Below, one piece after another: positions 7,372 to 14,815 of a stretch of DNA of 24,084 nucleotides (position 1 is the stretch's first letter; each line of letters opens with the position of its first letter). This DNA is from Luminiphilus sp. (lineage in GTDB: Bacteria > Pseudomonadota > Gammaproteobacteria > Pseudomonadales > Halieaceae): the NCBI GenBank assembly GCA_024638905.1, contig JAHEJH010000006.1, positions 1 to 24,084 on the forward strand, read 5' to 3'. The position numbers and the translations under genes are program-made. The notes beneath the pieces are model-generated. The model worked only from the letters and a program-made list of their open reading frames with translations, searched no databases and had not been told where the DNA came from.

Positions 7372-8469
7372 CTAGCCGTCATCCAACAGCGCATCAACAA
7401 ACTCCCGGGCACTGAAGTCACGCAGGTCATCGGCTTGCTCGCCCACGCCAATAAAACGTATCGGACGCTTCAACTTGTGTGCGATGGCGAACAGCACTCC
7501 GCCTCGTGCCGTGCCGTCGAGCTTGGTCACCGCGACGCCCGTGACACCGACGGCCTGATCAAACTCCACCGCCTGAGAGACTGCGTTCTGGCCGGTGCCC
7601 GCGTCGAGCACCAACAGCGTTTCGTGGGGCACGCTCTCGTTCTGCTTGCGCATTACACGCACTACCTTACTGAGCTCATCCATCAGGTGGGACTTGTTCT
7701 GAAGCCGTCCTGCCGTGTCCGCGATCAGCACATCCACGTCGCGAGCCGCGGCCGCCTGCAGCGCATCAAACAAAACTGAAGCGCTATCGGCGCCCGTGTG
7801 TTGGGCAATCACCGGCACATCATTGCGCTCGCCCCAGGCCTGCAGCTGCTCTACAGCGGCTGCCCGGAAGGTGTCACCGGCAGCCAGCATGACGCTGTGC
7901 CCCTGTTGCTTGAAGCGGTGCGCCAACTTGCCAATCGTCGTCGTCTTTCCGGCACCATTCACGCCCACCACCAGAATGACAAAAGGTTGATGCGCCTTGA
8001 TACTGAGGGGAGACTCCTGATCGGCCAGTAGCTCGGTGAGCGTGTCCTTCAAGGCCGACATGACCGTCTCCTCCGCAGACAGCTCACTGCGGCCTAGTCG
8101 CAGGCGCAGTGACTCCAACACCCTATCAGTGGCCTCGAGCCCCAGATCGGCCATGATCAGCTGTTCCTCAAGCGCCTCCAAGAGCGCCGGGTCCAATTGC
8201 TTCTTGCCCAACACGAGACCGGCAAGCCCTTCAGACAATTGACCTCGGCTGCGGCTGAGCCCGCTTCGCAGCCGCTCAAAAACACTCGAGCCCGTATCTG
8301 ACACCCCATCGCCCCCAGCCTCGCGTGCCGGTGCAGAGGAAGCGTCTGCTGCCTCCTCCGAGCGCCCGGCAATATCGTCAGTGGACACCGGGGTACTTGG
8401 GTTATCGCCGTCAGCGAGCGCCTCGGTTTTGACCTCATCAGGCTTGGCGCGGCGTTTGAATAGCTTCAT
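7372..8469 (-). CDS. ftsY: FtsY, signal recognition particle receptor GTPase
   Basis: Membrane-associated receptor that docks SRP-ribosome complexes for co-translational insertion of membrane proteins. From the ATG at 8469 it has 365 residues: a polar, acidic A domain (about 10-60), the N domain (about 62-155) and the G domain. GTPase motifs are G-V-N-G-A-G-K-T at 169-176, D-T-F-R-A-A-A-V-E-Q-L at 199-209, D-T-A-G-R at 251-255 and T-K-L-D-G at 315-319. The M-K-L-F-K-R-R start gives a basic tip as in other FtsY proteins. The open frame extends 14 codons further upstream but adds nothing family-like. It is divergent from rsmD, as in E. coli. Confidence 0.96.
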   Translation of the reverse strand: MKLFKRRAKPDEVKTEALADGDNPSTPVSTDDIAGRSEEAADASSAPAREAGGDGVSDTGSSVFERLRSGLSRSRGQLSEGLAGLVLGKKQLDPALLEALEEQLIMADLGLEATDRVLESLRLRLGRSELSAEETVMSALKDTLTELLADQESPLSIKAHQPFVILVVGVNGAGKTTTIGKLAHRFKQQGHSVMLAAGDTFRAAAVEQLQAWGERNDVPVIAQHTGADSASVLFDALQAAAARDVDVLIADTAGRLQNKSHLMDELSKVVRVMRKQNESVPHETLLVLDAGTGQNAVSQAVEFDQAVGVTGVAVTKLDGTARGGVLFAIAHKLKRPIRFIGVGEQADDLRDFSAREFVDALLDDG

Positions 8470-8556
8470 GATCACTCTGAGTCGATTGGGCGTGGCGAAA
8501 CACAGACGCACCGTTGGGTAACACTCAGTCTAGCACCCAGAAAAACAGGAACCAGC

Positions 8557-9132
8557 ATGCGACGTGGCGCCAAACAGGCTACCCCCCAGCTCCGGGTTAT
8601 CGGTGGACAGTGGCGTGGACGGAAGCTCCAGTTCCCGGATCGGCCAGGCCTGCGACCCACTGCAGATCGGGTAAGGGAGACGCTCTTTAACTGGCTGGGG
8701 CCGCACCTTCAGGCTGCAAAGTGTCTCGATCTTTTCGCCGGTTCAGGCGCTCTAGGGATCGAAGCACTATCGCGCGGCGCGGCGCACTGTGACTTCGTTG
8801 ATGCTGACCGAGAAGCCGTCACTGCCGTCGGCCACCACCTCAACACTCTCGATGCCACTGAGTGCAGCACCGTGAACTGCGACCTGGCGGAGCATTATCT
8901 GCGCCAGACCAGCGACGCATGGGACATCGTATTTGTAGACCCCCCTTTCGATGCGCGCCTCGGCGAGTCAACCCTGACGCTGTTGGCGCAGGGCGAGCGA
9001 CTGGTCGAGCACTGCTGGGTTTACTTCGAGACATCGCGCTCACAGCCTGAGCCCGTCCCCGAGGGGCTCTACGATGTGCTGCGTGAGAAAACGGCGGGTG
9101 ACGTCTGCTACCGGCTACTGTCGCCGCGGTAG
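8557..9132 (+). CDS. rsmD: RsmD, 16S rRNA (guanine-966-N2)-methyltransferase
   Basis: Methylates G966 of 16S rRNA with SAM. The 191-residue protein begins with the substrate-side motif R-V-I-G-G-x-W-R-G-R-K-L (13-24) and R-P-T-x-D-R-V-R-E (33-41). The SAM loop L-D-L-F-A-G-S-G-A-L-G follows (57-67). The catalytic N/D-P-P-Y/F motif appears as D-P-P-F at 128-131. An AGGA lies six bases before the ATG. It is divergent from ftsY and followed after 74 bases by coaD, the same neighbourhood as in Pseudomonas. Confidence 0.95.
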   Translation: MRRGAKQATPQLRVIGGQWRGRKLQFPDRPGLRPTADRVRETLFNWLGPHLQAAKCLDLFAGSGALGIEALSRGAAHCDFVDADREAVTAVGHHLNTLDATECSTVNCDLAEHYLRQTSDAWDIVFVDPPFDARLGESTLTLLAQGERLVEHCWVYFETSRSQPEPVPEGLYDVLREKTAGDVCYRLLSPR

Positions 9133-9206
9133 AGCGCATGACAGCCACGTTTGTTCAGCTATCAAGACTTGTGTAGGCTCGAACACATCACTGGAGGATA
9201 TATCTC

Positions 9207-9689
9207 GTGTTGACCCATACCGTGGTGTACCCGGGGACCTTCGACCCCATCACCAATGGCCATATCGATCTGGTAGAGCGCGCCGCGAAGCTTTTCGAGC
9301 GGGTGGTGGTGGCCGTTGCCACCAGTGAGAAAAAGGCACCCCTTTTTTCCACAGATACCCGAGTTGAATTGGCTAAGGCCTGTTTGGAACACGTGCCGGC
9401 CGCCGAGGTCCTGCCCTTTAACGGGCTACTTATCGACTTCGTGACCGCGCAGGACTCTCACTGCGTACTCAGAGGCCTGCGTGCCGTCGCTGATTTTGAG
9501 TATGAGTTTCAGTTGGCCAATATGAATCGCGCCATGGATCCTGAATTTGAGAGTGTCTTTTTGACGCCCAGTGCCGAACTGTCCTACATCTCTTCCTCAC
9601 TGGTGAGAGAGATTGCCGGTCTCGGCGGGGACGTCAGCGGCTTCGTGCCAGCAAAAGTGGCGGAGGCGCTGCAAAGCAAGCTGGGATAA
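9207..9689 (+). CDS. coaD: CoaD, phosphopantetheine adenylyltransferase
   Basis: Transfers AMP from ATP to 4'-phosphopantetheine to form dephospho-CoA, the penultimate step of CoA synthesis. The 160-residue length is standard. The nucleotidyltransferase signature G-T-F-D-P-I-T-N-G-H is at 10-19, R-G-L-R at 89-92, and I-S-S-S-L-V-R at 128-134. The start is GTG at 9207 with GGAGG nine bases upstream; a TTG directly follows it. The CoA pathway gene coaBC lies about 1.5 kb further along the same strand, beyond mutM and the ribosomal genes. Confidence 0.97.
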   Translation: MLTHTVVYPGTFDPITNGHIDLVERAAKLFERVVVAVATSEKKAPLFSTDTRVELAKACLEHVPAAEVLPFNGLLIDFVTAQDSHCVLRGLRAVADFEYEFQLANMNRAMDPEFESVFLTPSAELSYISSSLVREIAGLGGDVSGFVPAKVAEALQSKLG

Positions 9690-9743
9690 ATAAGCGCCGA
9701 ATCATCGGGGCTTGGTGGACTGTCGCGTTATACGCGCGCTCGT

Positions 9744-10553
9744 TTAGCGCTGGCATTGAGAACACAGCACCGTACTCCGGCCTCCCTGCCTAATTTCCTT
9801 CAACTGGCGCTGACAAACCCGGCACGGCTGACCGTCGCGGCCATATACCCTCAGCTGCTGCGCAAAATATCCGGGAGACCCGTCCCCCCCGACAAAATCC
9901 CTGAGCGTCGTGCCGCCTTGCTCGATCGCGGCACCCAGAACCTGCTTAATGGTGCCCGCTAACCGCTCGTAACGCGCCGCCGCGATACGTCCGGCTCCTC
10001 GCGCAGGATGAATACCCGCCATGAAAAGCGCCTCATTGGCGTAGATGTTGCCGACCCCCACCACGACTTTGCCGTCCATGATGAACTGCTTTACGTGTAT
10101 GCGGCGCGCACGTGATCGCTCATACAGATAGGCCCCATTGAACGTGTCTGACAGCGGCTCAGGCCCCAGATGATCCAACAGCGGGTGTTGCTCTGATTCA
10201 AGCCAGTGGAAACTGCCAAACCGCCTCGGGTCGTGATACCGGAGGCAGCGGCCATCATCTAGCACCACATCGACATGGTCGTGGAACAGGGGCGGGGTGT
10301 CGGCAGGCATGATCCTCAGGCTTCCGGACATGCCCAAATGCACCATCAAAATGCCGCGCTCAGTCGTCACTAATAAATATTTTGCCCGCCGGCTGACAGA
10401 CAAAAATCGGGCGCCTGACATCAGCTGATTCAATTTGGCCGGCACGGGCCAACGCAAACGTGGCTCTCTCACGATCACCTCGCACACAGTGCGCCCCACA
10501 ATATGTGGCGCGATACCGCGGCAGGTGGTTTCAACTTCAGGTAACTCTGGCAT
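9744..10553 (-). CDS. mutM: MutM (Fpg), formamidopyrimidine-DNA glycosylase
   Basis: Base-excision repair enzyme that removes 8-oxoguanine and formamidopyrimidines and cleaves the resulting abasic site. The 269-residue protein starts M-P-E-L-P-E-V-E, with Pro2 the Schiff-base nucleophile after Met removal and Glu3 catalytic. Lys58 corresponds to the conserved lysine near position 57. The C-terminal zinc finger has Cys244, Cys247, Cys264 and Cys267, and Arg259 lies in its hairpin. All key residues are present. It is convergent with coaD across 54 bases. Its leader contains two hairpins downstream of the rpmG terminator. Confidence 0.97.
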   Translation of the reverse strand: MPELPEVETTCRGIAPHIVGRTVCEVIVREPRLRWPVPAKLNQLMSGARFLSVSRRAKYLLVTTERGILMVHLGMSGSLRIMPADTPPLFHDHVDVVLDDGRCLRYHDPRRFGSFHWLESEQHPLLDHLGPEPLSDTFNGAYLYERSRARRIHVKQFIMDGKVVVGVGNIYANEALFMAGIHPARGAGRIAAARYERLAGTIKQVLGAAIEQGGTTLRDFVGGDGSPGYFAQQLRVYGRDGQPCRVCQRQLKEIRQGGRSTVLCSQCQR

Positions 10554-10603
10554 GGGCGTCCGCTGCTACTGCGACTCGAGATAGCGCATGGGCTATCTGA
10601 TCA

Positions 10604-10636
10604 CACACCCTGACAGGAGGCCAGTCAGCGGGTGTG
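10604..10636. repeat. imperfect inverted repeat upstream of mutM
   Basis: CACACCCTGAC (10604-10614) pairs with GTCA-GC-GGGTGTG (10624-10636): stems of seven and four base pairs separated by a two-base bulge, with a nine-base loop. It has no T-run, so it is not a standard terminator. It could be an mRNA leader hairpin of mutM or a protein site. A smaller 7-bp hairpin lies at 10579-10598. Confidence 0.45.
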
Positions 10637-10651
10637 CGGAACTCAGAAACA

Positions 10652-10678
10652 AAAACCCCGGCTCAGGGCCGGGGTTTT
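10652..10678 (-). terminator. intrinsic terminator of the rpmB-rpmG operon
   Basis: A perfect 11-bp stem, AAAACCCCGGC (10652-10662) with GCCGGGGTTTT (10668-10678), encloses a five-base loop. On the minus strand the stem is followed by a T-rich tract and lies 19 bases past the rpmG stop. Symmetry allows termination in both directions, but no plus-strand gene reads into it. Confidence 0.88.
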
Positions 10679-10696
10679 CGATGCTTGCCGTAGCGA

Positions 10697-10852
10697 TTAC
10701 TTGATCTTCGCTTCCTTATACACAACGTGCTTACGCGCCACCGGATCGTACTTTTTCATTTCAAGCTTATCGGGCATGGTGCGCTTGTTTTTATCCGTCG
10801 TATAAAAGTGGCCTGTATCAGCCGTAGAGTTCATTCTGATCTTTTCACGCAT
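10697..10852 (-). CDS. rpmG: 50S ribosomal protein L33 (bL33)
   Basis: A 51-residue basic protein read from the sequence on the minus strand. It begins M-R-E-K-I-R-M and contains the L33 core G-H-F-Y-T-T-D-K-N-K-R-T. It ends in the typical H-V-V-Y-K-E-A-K-I-K tail. There are no C-x-x-C pairs, so it is the zinc-independent form. GAGGA sits seven bases before the ATG. The gene follows rpmB after 10 bases and is followed by a strong terminator. It lacks the few residues (M-A-K-G type) that precede R-E-K-I in E. coli. Confidence 0.95.
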   Translation of the reverse strand: MREKIRMNSTADTGHFYTTDKNKRTMPDKLEMKKYDPVARKHVVYKEAKIK

Positions 10853-10862
10853 GGTTCAATCC

Positions 10863-11099
10863 TCAGACTTTCTCGCCGCGAGCACGTAGCTCTTCCAAAA
10901 CGGTCTCGATACCGCGCTTATCGATGATACGCATCCCCTTGGAAGACACGCGCAGAGAAACAAAGCGCTTCTCGGACTCTACCCAAAAACGATGATTATG
11001 TAAGTTCGGCAAGAAACGACGCTTGGTGCGGTTCTTGGCGTGCGAAACATTGTTACCGGATGCGGGCCGCTTACCCGTAACCTGACAGACACGTGACAT
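10863..11099 (-). CDS. rpmB: 50S ribosomal protein L28 (bL28)
   Basis: A 78-residue basic protein with the full L28 signature: M-S-R-V-C-Q-V-T-G-K-R-P at the start, then G-N-N-V-S-H-A, N-R-T-K-R-R-F-x-P-N-L-H and the R-F-W-V segment. Length equals the E. coli protein. It is first in a two-gene operon with rpmG, with a good promoter upstream on the minus strand. The radC gene that often lies between rpmB and coaBC is absent. Confidence 0.97.
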   Translation of the reverse strand: MSRVCQVTGKRPASGNNVSHAKNRTKRRFLPNLHNHRFWVESEKRFVSLRVSSKGMRIIDKRGIETVLEELRARGEKV

Positions 11100-11132
11100 G
11101 GGAGTCCCCGTCGAGATCTACAAAGGGCGCGT

Positions 11133-11161
11133 TTTATACCAGAGGGGCTGTGGAGGCGCAA
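11133..11161 (-). promoter_or_regulatory. candidate sigma-70 promoter of rpmB-rpmG
   Basis: On the minus strand TTGCGC (11161-11156) is separated by 17 bases from TATAAA (11138-11133). A TG one base before the -10 gives an extended -10 form. The predicted start lies about 25-30 bases upstream of the rpmB ATG. The -35 is weak (three of six); the -10 and spacing are strong. Confidence 0.6.
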
Positions 11162-11249
11162 GCGAGGCCGGAGGGCAATAACCTCAAGTGTGCAAAAACC
11201 CCCGCAAATGCTAGGGTTCGCACGATCTTATGTGGGGATTGAGGGGCCT

Positions 11250-12452
11250 ATGGGCCAGTTAAACCAGCGCCACATTCTCGTGGCCATCTCCGGCGGCATC
11301 GCAGCCTATAAAGGCGCGGAGCTGGTACGACTGCTGAAAAAGCAGGGGGCGCTGGTGCGCGTTGTGCTGTCCCGGGGCGCAACGGAATTCATTACCCCCC
11401 TGACCATGCAGGCATTGTCTGGAGAGCCCACCCATACCGAGCTCCTCGACGAGGCGGCTGAGGCGGGTATGGGGCATATCGAGCTCGCGCGCTGGGCGGA
11501 CGTGATGATCATTGCCCCGGCCACAGCAGACCTGATCGCACGGCTCGCGCAGGGTCGAGCCGACGACCTGTTGACCACCGTGGCGCTCGCGACACCCGCA
11601 CCAGTCGCCGTGGCACCGGCCATGAATCAGCAAATGTGGGCCCACGCCGCGACCCAAGAAAATATTCAGATGCTCGCCTCGCGGCACATTCAAATTATCG
11701 GACCCGATGCGGGAGAACAGGCTTGTGGCGATGTGGGGCCGGGTCGACTGCTTGACCCTGAAGGCATCGTGGCCGCCGTCAATGCGCGCTTTGAAAGCCG
11801 ACTACTGGAAGGGCGCCGGGTGGTGATCACCGCGGGCCCAACCTTAGAGGCGATCGATCCCGTCCGGTATTTGAGCAACCACAGCTCCGGGAAAATGGGC
11901 TTTGCGCTGGCAGGGGCCTGCGCAGAGGCCGGTGCACAGGTCGAATTGATCTCCGGGCCGGTGCATTTGGACGCACCCAATCGGGTCACGCTGCATCCAG
12001 TCACCTCGGCAACCGAGATGTGCGAGCAGGCGCTGGCACTCTCGGGGGGCGCTGATGTGTTCATTGGTGCGGCGGCGGTCGCTGACTACCGGCCAGAATC
12101 CACGTCAGCTGAGAAGATCAAAAAGGCAGACGGCAACCCGCTGATCCTCACGCTGGTCGAGAACCCCGACATCATCGCCTGCGTCGCGCAAGCATCGAGC
12201 CGGCCTTCTATGGTGGTGGGTTTTGCCGCCGAAACCGCGTCCCTGATGGATCACGCCCGGGAAAAACGACAGAGAAAAGGGCTCGATATGATCATCGCCA
12301 ATGATGTCAGCGACCCTGATACGACTTTCGGCTCTGAGCAAAATGCCGTGCATCTGATCACCGCGACAGAGGAAAAAAGCCTGCCCTTAGCCAGCAAACG
12401 GGTGATCGCGGAACAAATTGTCGCCGCCGTGGCCGCGACGCTCGACCGCTAA
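11250..12452 (+). CDS. coaBC: CoaBC, bifunctional PPC synthetase/decarboxylase
   Basis: Couples 4'-phosphopantothenate to cysteine (CoaB) and decarboxylates the product to phosphopantetheine (CoaC). From the ATG at 11250 (GAGG five bases before) it has 400 residues. The FMN-dependent CoaC half shows S-G-G-I-A-A-Y-K at 14-21, catalytic His76, P-A-M-N-Q-Q-M-W at 123-130 and Cys159 in A-C-G-D-V-G-P-G-R. The CoaB half shows A-G-P-T-x-E at 195-200, S-N-H-S-S-G-K-M-G at 209-217 and catalytic Lys289 in E-K-I-K-K. Positions match E. coli within one residue. The open frame extends to 11190 but those residues are not family-like. The downstream gene is argB rather than dut. Confidence 0.96.
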   Translation: MGQLNQRHILVAISGGIAAYKGAELVRLLKKQGALVRVVLSRGATEFITPLTMQALSGEPTHTELLDEAAEAGMGHIELARWADVMIIAPATADLIARLAQGRADDLLTTVALATPAPVAVAPAMNQQMWAHAATQENIQMLASRHIQIIGPDAGEQACGDVGPGRLLDPEGIVAAVNARFESRLLEGRRVVITAGPTLEAIDPVRYLSNHSSGKMGFALAGACAEAGAQVELISGPVHLDAPNRVTLHPVTSATEMCEQALALSGGADVFIGAAAVADYRPESTSAEKIKKADGNPLILTLVENPDIIACVAQASSRPSMVVGFAAETASLMDHAREKRQRKGLDMIIANDVSDPDTTFGSEQNAVHLITATEEKSLPLASKRVIAEQIVAAVAATLDR

Positions 12453-12575
12453 TTCTCGCAGTTTTGATAGGCCTGACGCACTGGCAGCGCTCAGCGCCAT
12501 CTGCGGCATCTTCACATTGCCTTTGAGCGCGCAGCGGATCATTCTCTGCGCTTTATTTGCGCCGGATTAAACACC

Positions 12576-13460
12576 ATGTCACTCAATCAGGGTGAGGCTG
12601 GGGATTTTGCTCGGATCCTGACCGAATCACTGCCCTACATACAACGTTTCACGGGCAAGACCTTTGTCATCAAGTTTGGCGGCAACGCCATGACGGATGC
12701 AGAACTCCAGGAGAGTTTTGCCCGCGATGTGGTGTTGATGAAGCTGGTGGGCATGAATCCGATTGTGGTGCACGGCGGCGGGCCACAAATTGGCGATCTG
12801 CTGGAGCGTCTCAATATCGAGTCCGAGTTTGTTGACGGCATGCGGGTCACCGACGAGCACACGATGGATGTGGTCGAAATGGTGCTTGGCGCCTCGGTGA
12901 ACAAGGAGATCGTTGACAGCATTCACAGGAACGGCGGCCGCGCCATTGGCATCACGGGCAAGGACGGTCAGCTCATTCAGGCTCGAAAACTCGCGGGTGA
13001 CTGGAGTCGCGAAGGGGCAAAGGATATTGGCCAAGTCGGCGAAGTGGCCAGCATCGATACCGACATCCTGACCATGCTGATTGGCAGCGACTACATTCCC
13101 GTGATTGCCCCGGTTGCGGGTAGCACGGATGGCAAAACCTACAACATCAATGCCGACCTGGTCGCCGGTAAATTGGCCGAAGTCCTGCAAGCGGAAAAGC
13201 TGATGCTCCTGACTAATGTGGCCGGGCTATTGGACGCAGAGGGCAACATTCTGACCGGGCTCAATACCCAGCAGGTCGAGGAGCTGATTGGGCAAGGCGT
13301 CATTCACGGCGGCATGTTGCCCAAGATTCAATGTGCACTCGAGGCCGTACAAGGCGGCGTGTCCAGCGCCCACATCATCGACGGCCGCGTGGCGCACGCA
13401 GCCCTGCTAGAAATTTTCTCGGATGAGGGTATCGGGACTCAGATCAGCTCTCGACGCTGA
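12576..13460 (+). CDS. argB: ArgB, N-acetylglutamate kinase
   Basis: Phosphorylates N-acetyl-L-glutamate, the second step of arginine synthesis. The 294 residues include the kinase loop K-F-G-G-N at 33-37 and the H-G-G-G-P loop at 66-70. An R-V-T-D-E-H-T-M-D-V-V-E stretch and a final Y-N-I-N-A-D-L-V-A-G-K and L-L-T-N-V-A-G-L region follow. The first 25 or so residues match the mobile N-terminal helix that in Pseudomonas and Thermotoga NAGK forms arginine-inhibited hexamers, so feedback inhibition by arginine is inferred. The upstream 123-base gap shows no recognisable gene or clear promoter. Confidence 0.97.
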   Translation: MSLNQGEAGDFARILTESLPYIQRFTGKTFVIKFGGNAMTDAELQESFARDVVLMKLVGMNPIVVHGGGPQIGDLLERLNIESEFVDGMRVTDEHTMDVVEMVLGASVNKEIVDSIHRNGGRAIGITGKDGQLIQARKLAGDWSREGAKDIGQVGEVASIDTDILTMLIGSDYIPVIAPVAGSTDGKTYNINADLVAGKLAEVLQAEKLMLLTNVAGLLDAEGNILTGLNTQQVEELIGQGVIHGGMLPKIQCALEAVQGGVSSAHIIDGRVAHAALLEIFSDEGIGTQISSRR

Positions 13461-13523
13461 GCGATTTGCACCCAAGCCGCGCTCTGATTAGCATCGCCCC
13501 ATACCCCAGACGTTCGAGGGCTC

Positions 13524-14144
13524 ATGCCGGACAGCGCACCTACCGCTCAGGTCGACCGTAAGCAGCAGATTCTCATGGCGCTCGCGGAGATGCTGGAGGA
13601 AGCCCCCGATACCCGCATTACAACCGCCCGGCTTGCCTCGGCTGTGGGGGTCTCGGAAGCCGCTCTATACCGTCACTTTCCCTCCAAACGTACCATGTAC
13701 GCTGCACTCTTAGAGTTTGCTGAAGACACCTTGTTTGGCCTGATTGGTCGCATCCCCGGTGAGCAGGCCGGCGCGCTGGATCAGTGCCACAGACTGCTGT
13801 GTATCTATCTGGAATTCTGTGGGAAGAACCCGGGCATCACACGATTACTCACGGGACGGGCATTGACCGGAGAGTCGCTGCGACTTCATCAGCAGGTTGA
13901 GCAGCTTTATCAGCGCCTCGAGACTCAGCTCAAGCAGTATCTGCGTGAGGCGGAGATGCGGGAGCAGCTCCGCACCCGCCTGCCGGTCGCTACCGCAGCC
14001 AACTTACTCATGGCCGCGGCAGAAGGTAGGGTGTCGCAATTCTGTCGCAGCGACTTCAGGCGCAGTCCGCTGGAAGGATGGGTAGATCAATGGGCACACC
14101 TGTCTGGTGGCTTGATGAAACCCACCGTCACCGGCAGCCCATGA
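13524..14144 (+). CDS. slmA: SlmA, TetR-family nucleoid occlusion factor
   Basis: DNA-binding division inhibitor that binds chromosomal SBS sites and antagonises FtsZ rings over the nucleoid. The 206-residue protein begins with a polar tail, then a TetR N-terminal domain. Its helix-turn-helix at about 34-56 (A-R-L-A-S-A-V-G-V-S-E-A-A-L-Y-R-H-F-P-S-K) is nearly the SlmA consensus. The C-terminal dimer and FtsZ-binding half is of normal length. GAGG lies a few bases before the ATG. It sits near pyrE as in E. coli, although a DUF4124 gene on the other strand intervenes. Confidence 0.93.
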   Translation: MPDSAPTAQVDRKQQILMALAEMLEEAPDTRITTARLASAVGVSEAALYRHFPSKRTMYAALLEFAEDTLFGLIGRIPGEQAGALDQCHRLLCIYLEFCGKNPGITRLLTGRALTGESLRLHQQVEQLYQRLETQLKQYLREAEMREQLRTRLPVATAANLLMAAAEGRVSQFCRSDFRRSPLEGWVDQWAHLSGGLMKPTVTGSP

Positions 14145-14161
14145 GTGCCATCGCTACCGCG

Positions 14162-14815
14162 CTAGAGTGAAGGGGGGGTCACGCTCATCTGACGACGCAG
14201 CGCGACGATCTCCTCCAGCTCAGCAAAGCGCGCGATGTCGCGGCTGTAGGCCTCAGCCAGTGCCGCGGCCTGTTGTTGTCTGCCTTCGCTCGCCTCATCC
14301 AGGCTCTGGATTTCCGCTTTGAGCGCAGCCACCGTCTCTTCCTCGTACTGGGGCGAGGCTGCATCGGACTGCGCTGCGGTGTCGAGGGCAGATTGATGCC
14401 GAGCGAGCTGCTGCGATAACGTGTCACGTTGGCCACTCAGAATAGCAATGCGAATGTCGAGCTCTCTCAGTGAACGATCCCGCGCGGCCTCGATATCCTG
14501 AATCGTGCTGTAGCGCCGCAACAGAAAAGTGTCGCGCTCCAACTGTGCTGCCTGGGCAGCAGCTTCGGCTTCTTGCGCGCGCGCAGCGACAGCGTCCCGC
14601 TCAAGCTCGGTATCGGTCTTCGCTGGCGGCACAACACGCACAATCTGGCCTGACTCATTGAGCACTTCATATCCACTGCCCACATAAGCAGCGGGGATCG
14701 CCCAATCAACCACCGTAACACCTGCTTCATTCTGATAGCGGTAGAGTTCAGCGGCGGTCACGCTGCCCGTGCAGGCGCCGAGTAAAATCGCGGCGGAGAG
14801 GCATTTACGCCACAC
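14162..14815 (-). CDS. exported DUF4124/coiled-coil protein
   Basis: A protein of 217 residues starting at GTG 14815, chosen because GGGAG (14827-14823) lies seven bases upstream. The N-terminus M-W-R-K plus a hydrophobic core is a signal peptide. Cleavage could fall after V-T-A-A (residues 19-22). Alternatively L-L-G-A-C (11-15) may act as a lipobox, making it a lipoprotein. Next comes a DUF4124-like segment (E-L-Y-R-Y-Q-N-E-x-G-V-T-V-V-D, about 23-60). A long Ala/Glu/Gln/Arg-rich region (about 63-205) with strong coiled-coil character follows. The start overlaps the 3' end of pyrE by 11 bases, so it is probably translated from the pyrE transcript. The function is unknown; a periplasmic or envelope structural role is a guess from architecture. 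Confidence 0.85.
   Translation of the reverse strand: MWRKCLSAAILLGACTGSVTAAELYRYQNEAGVTVVDWAIPAAYVGSGYEVLNESGQIVRVVPPAKTDTELERDAVAARAQEAEAAAQAAQLERDTFLLRRYSTIQDIEAARDRSLRELDIRIAILSGQRDTLSQQLARHQSALDTAAQSDAASPQYEEETVAALKAEIQSLDEASEGRQQQAAALAEAYSRDIARFAELEEIVALRRQMSVTPPSL

Noticed and set aside
12453..12575. Remnant of dut or another gene between coaBC and argB
   Set aside because: Translation in any frame gives no dUTPase motif, and the stretch is too short to judge.
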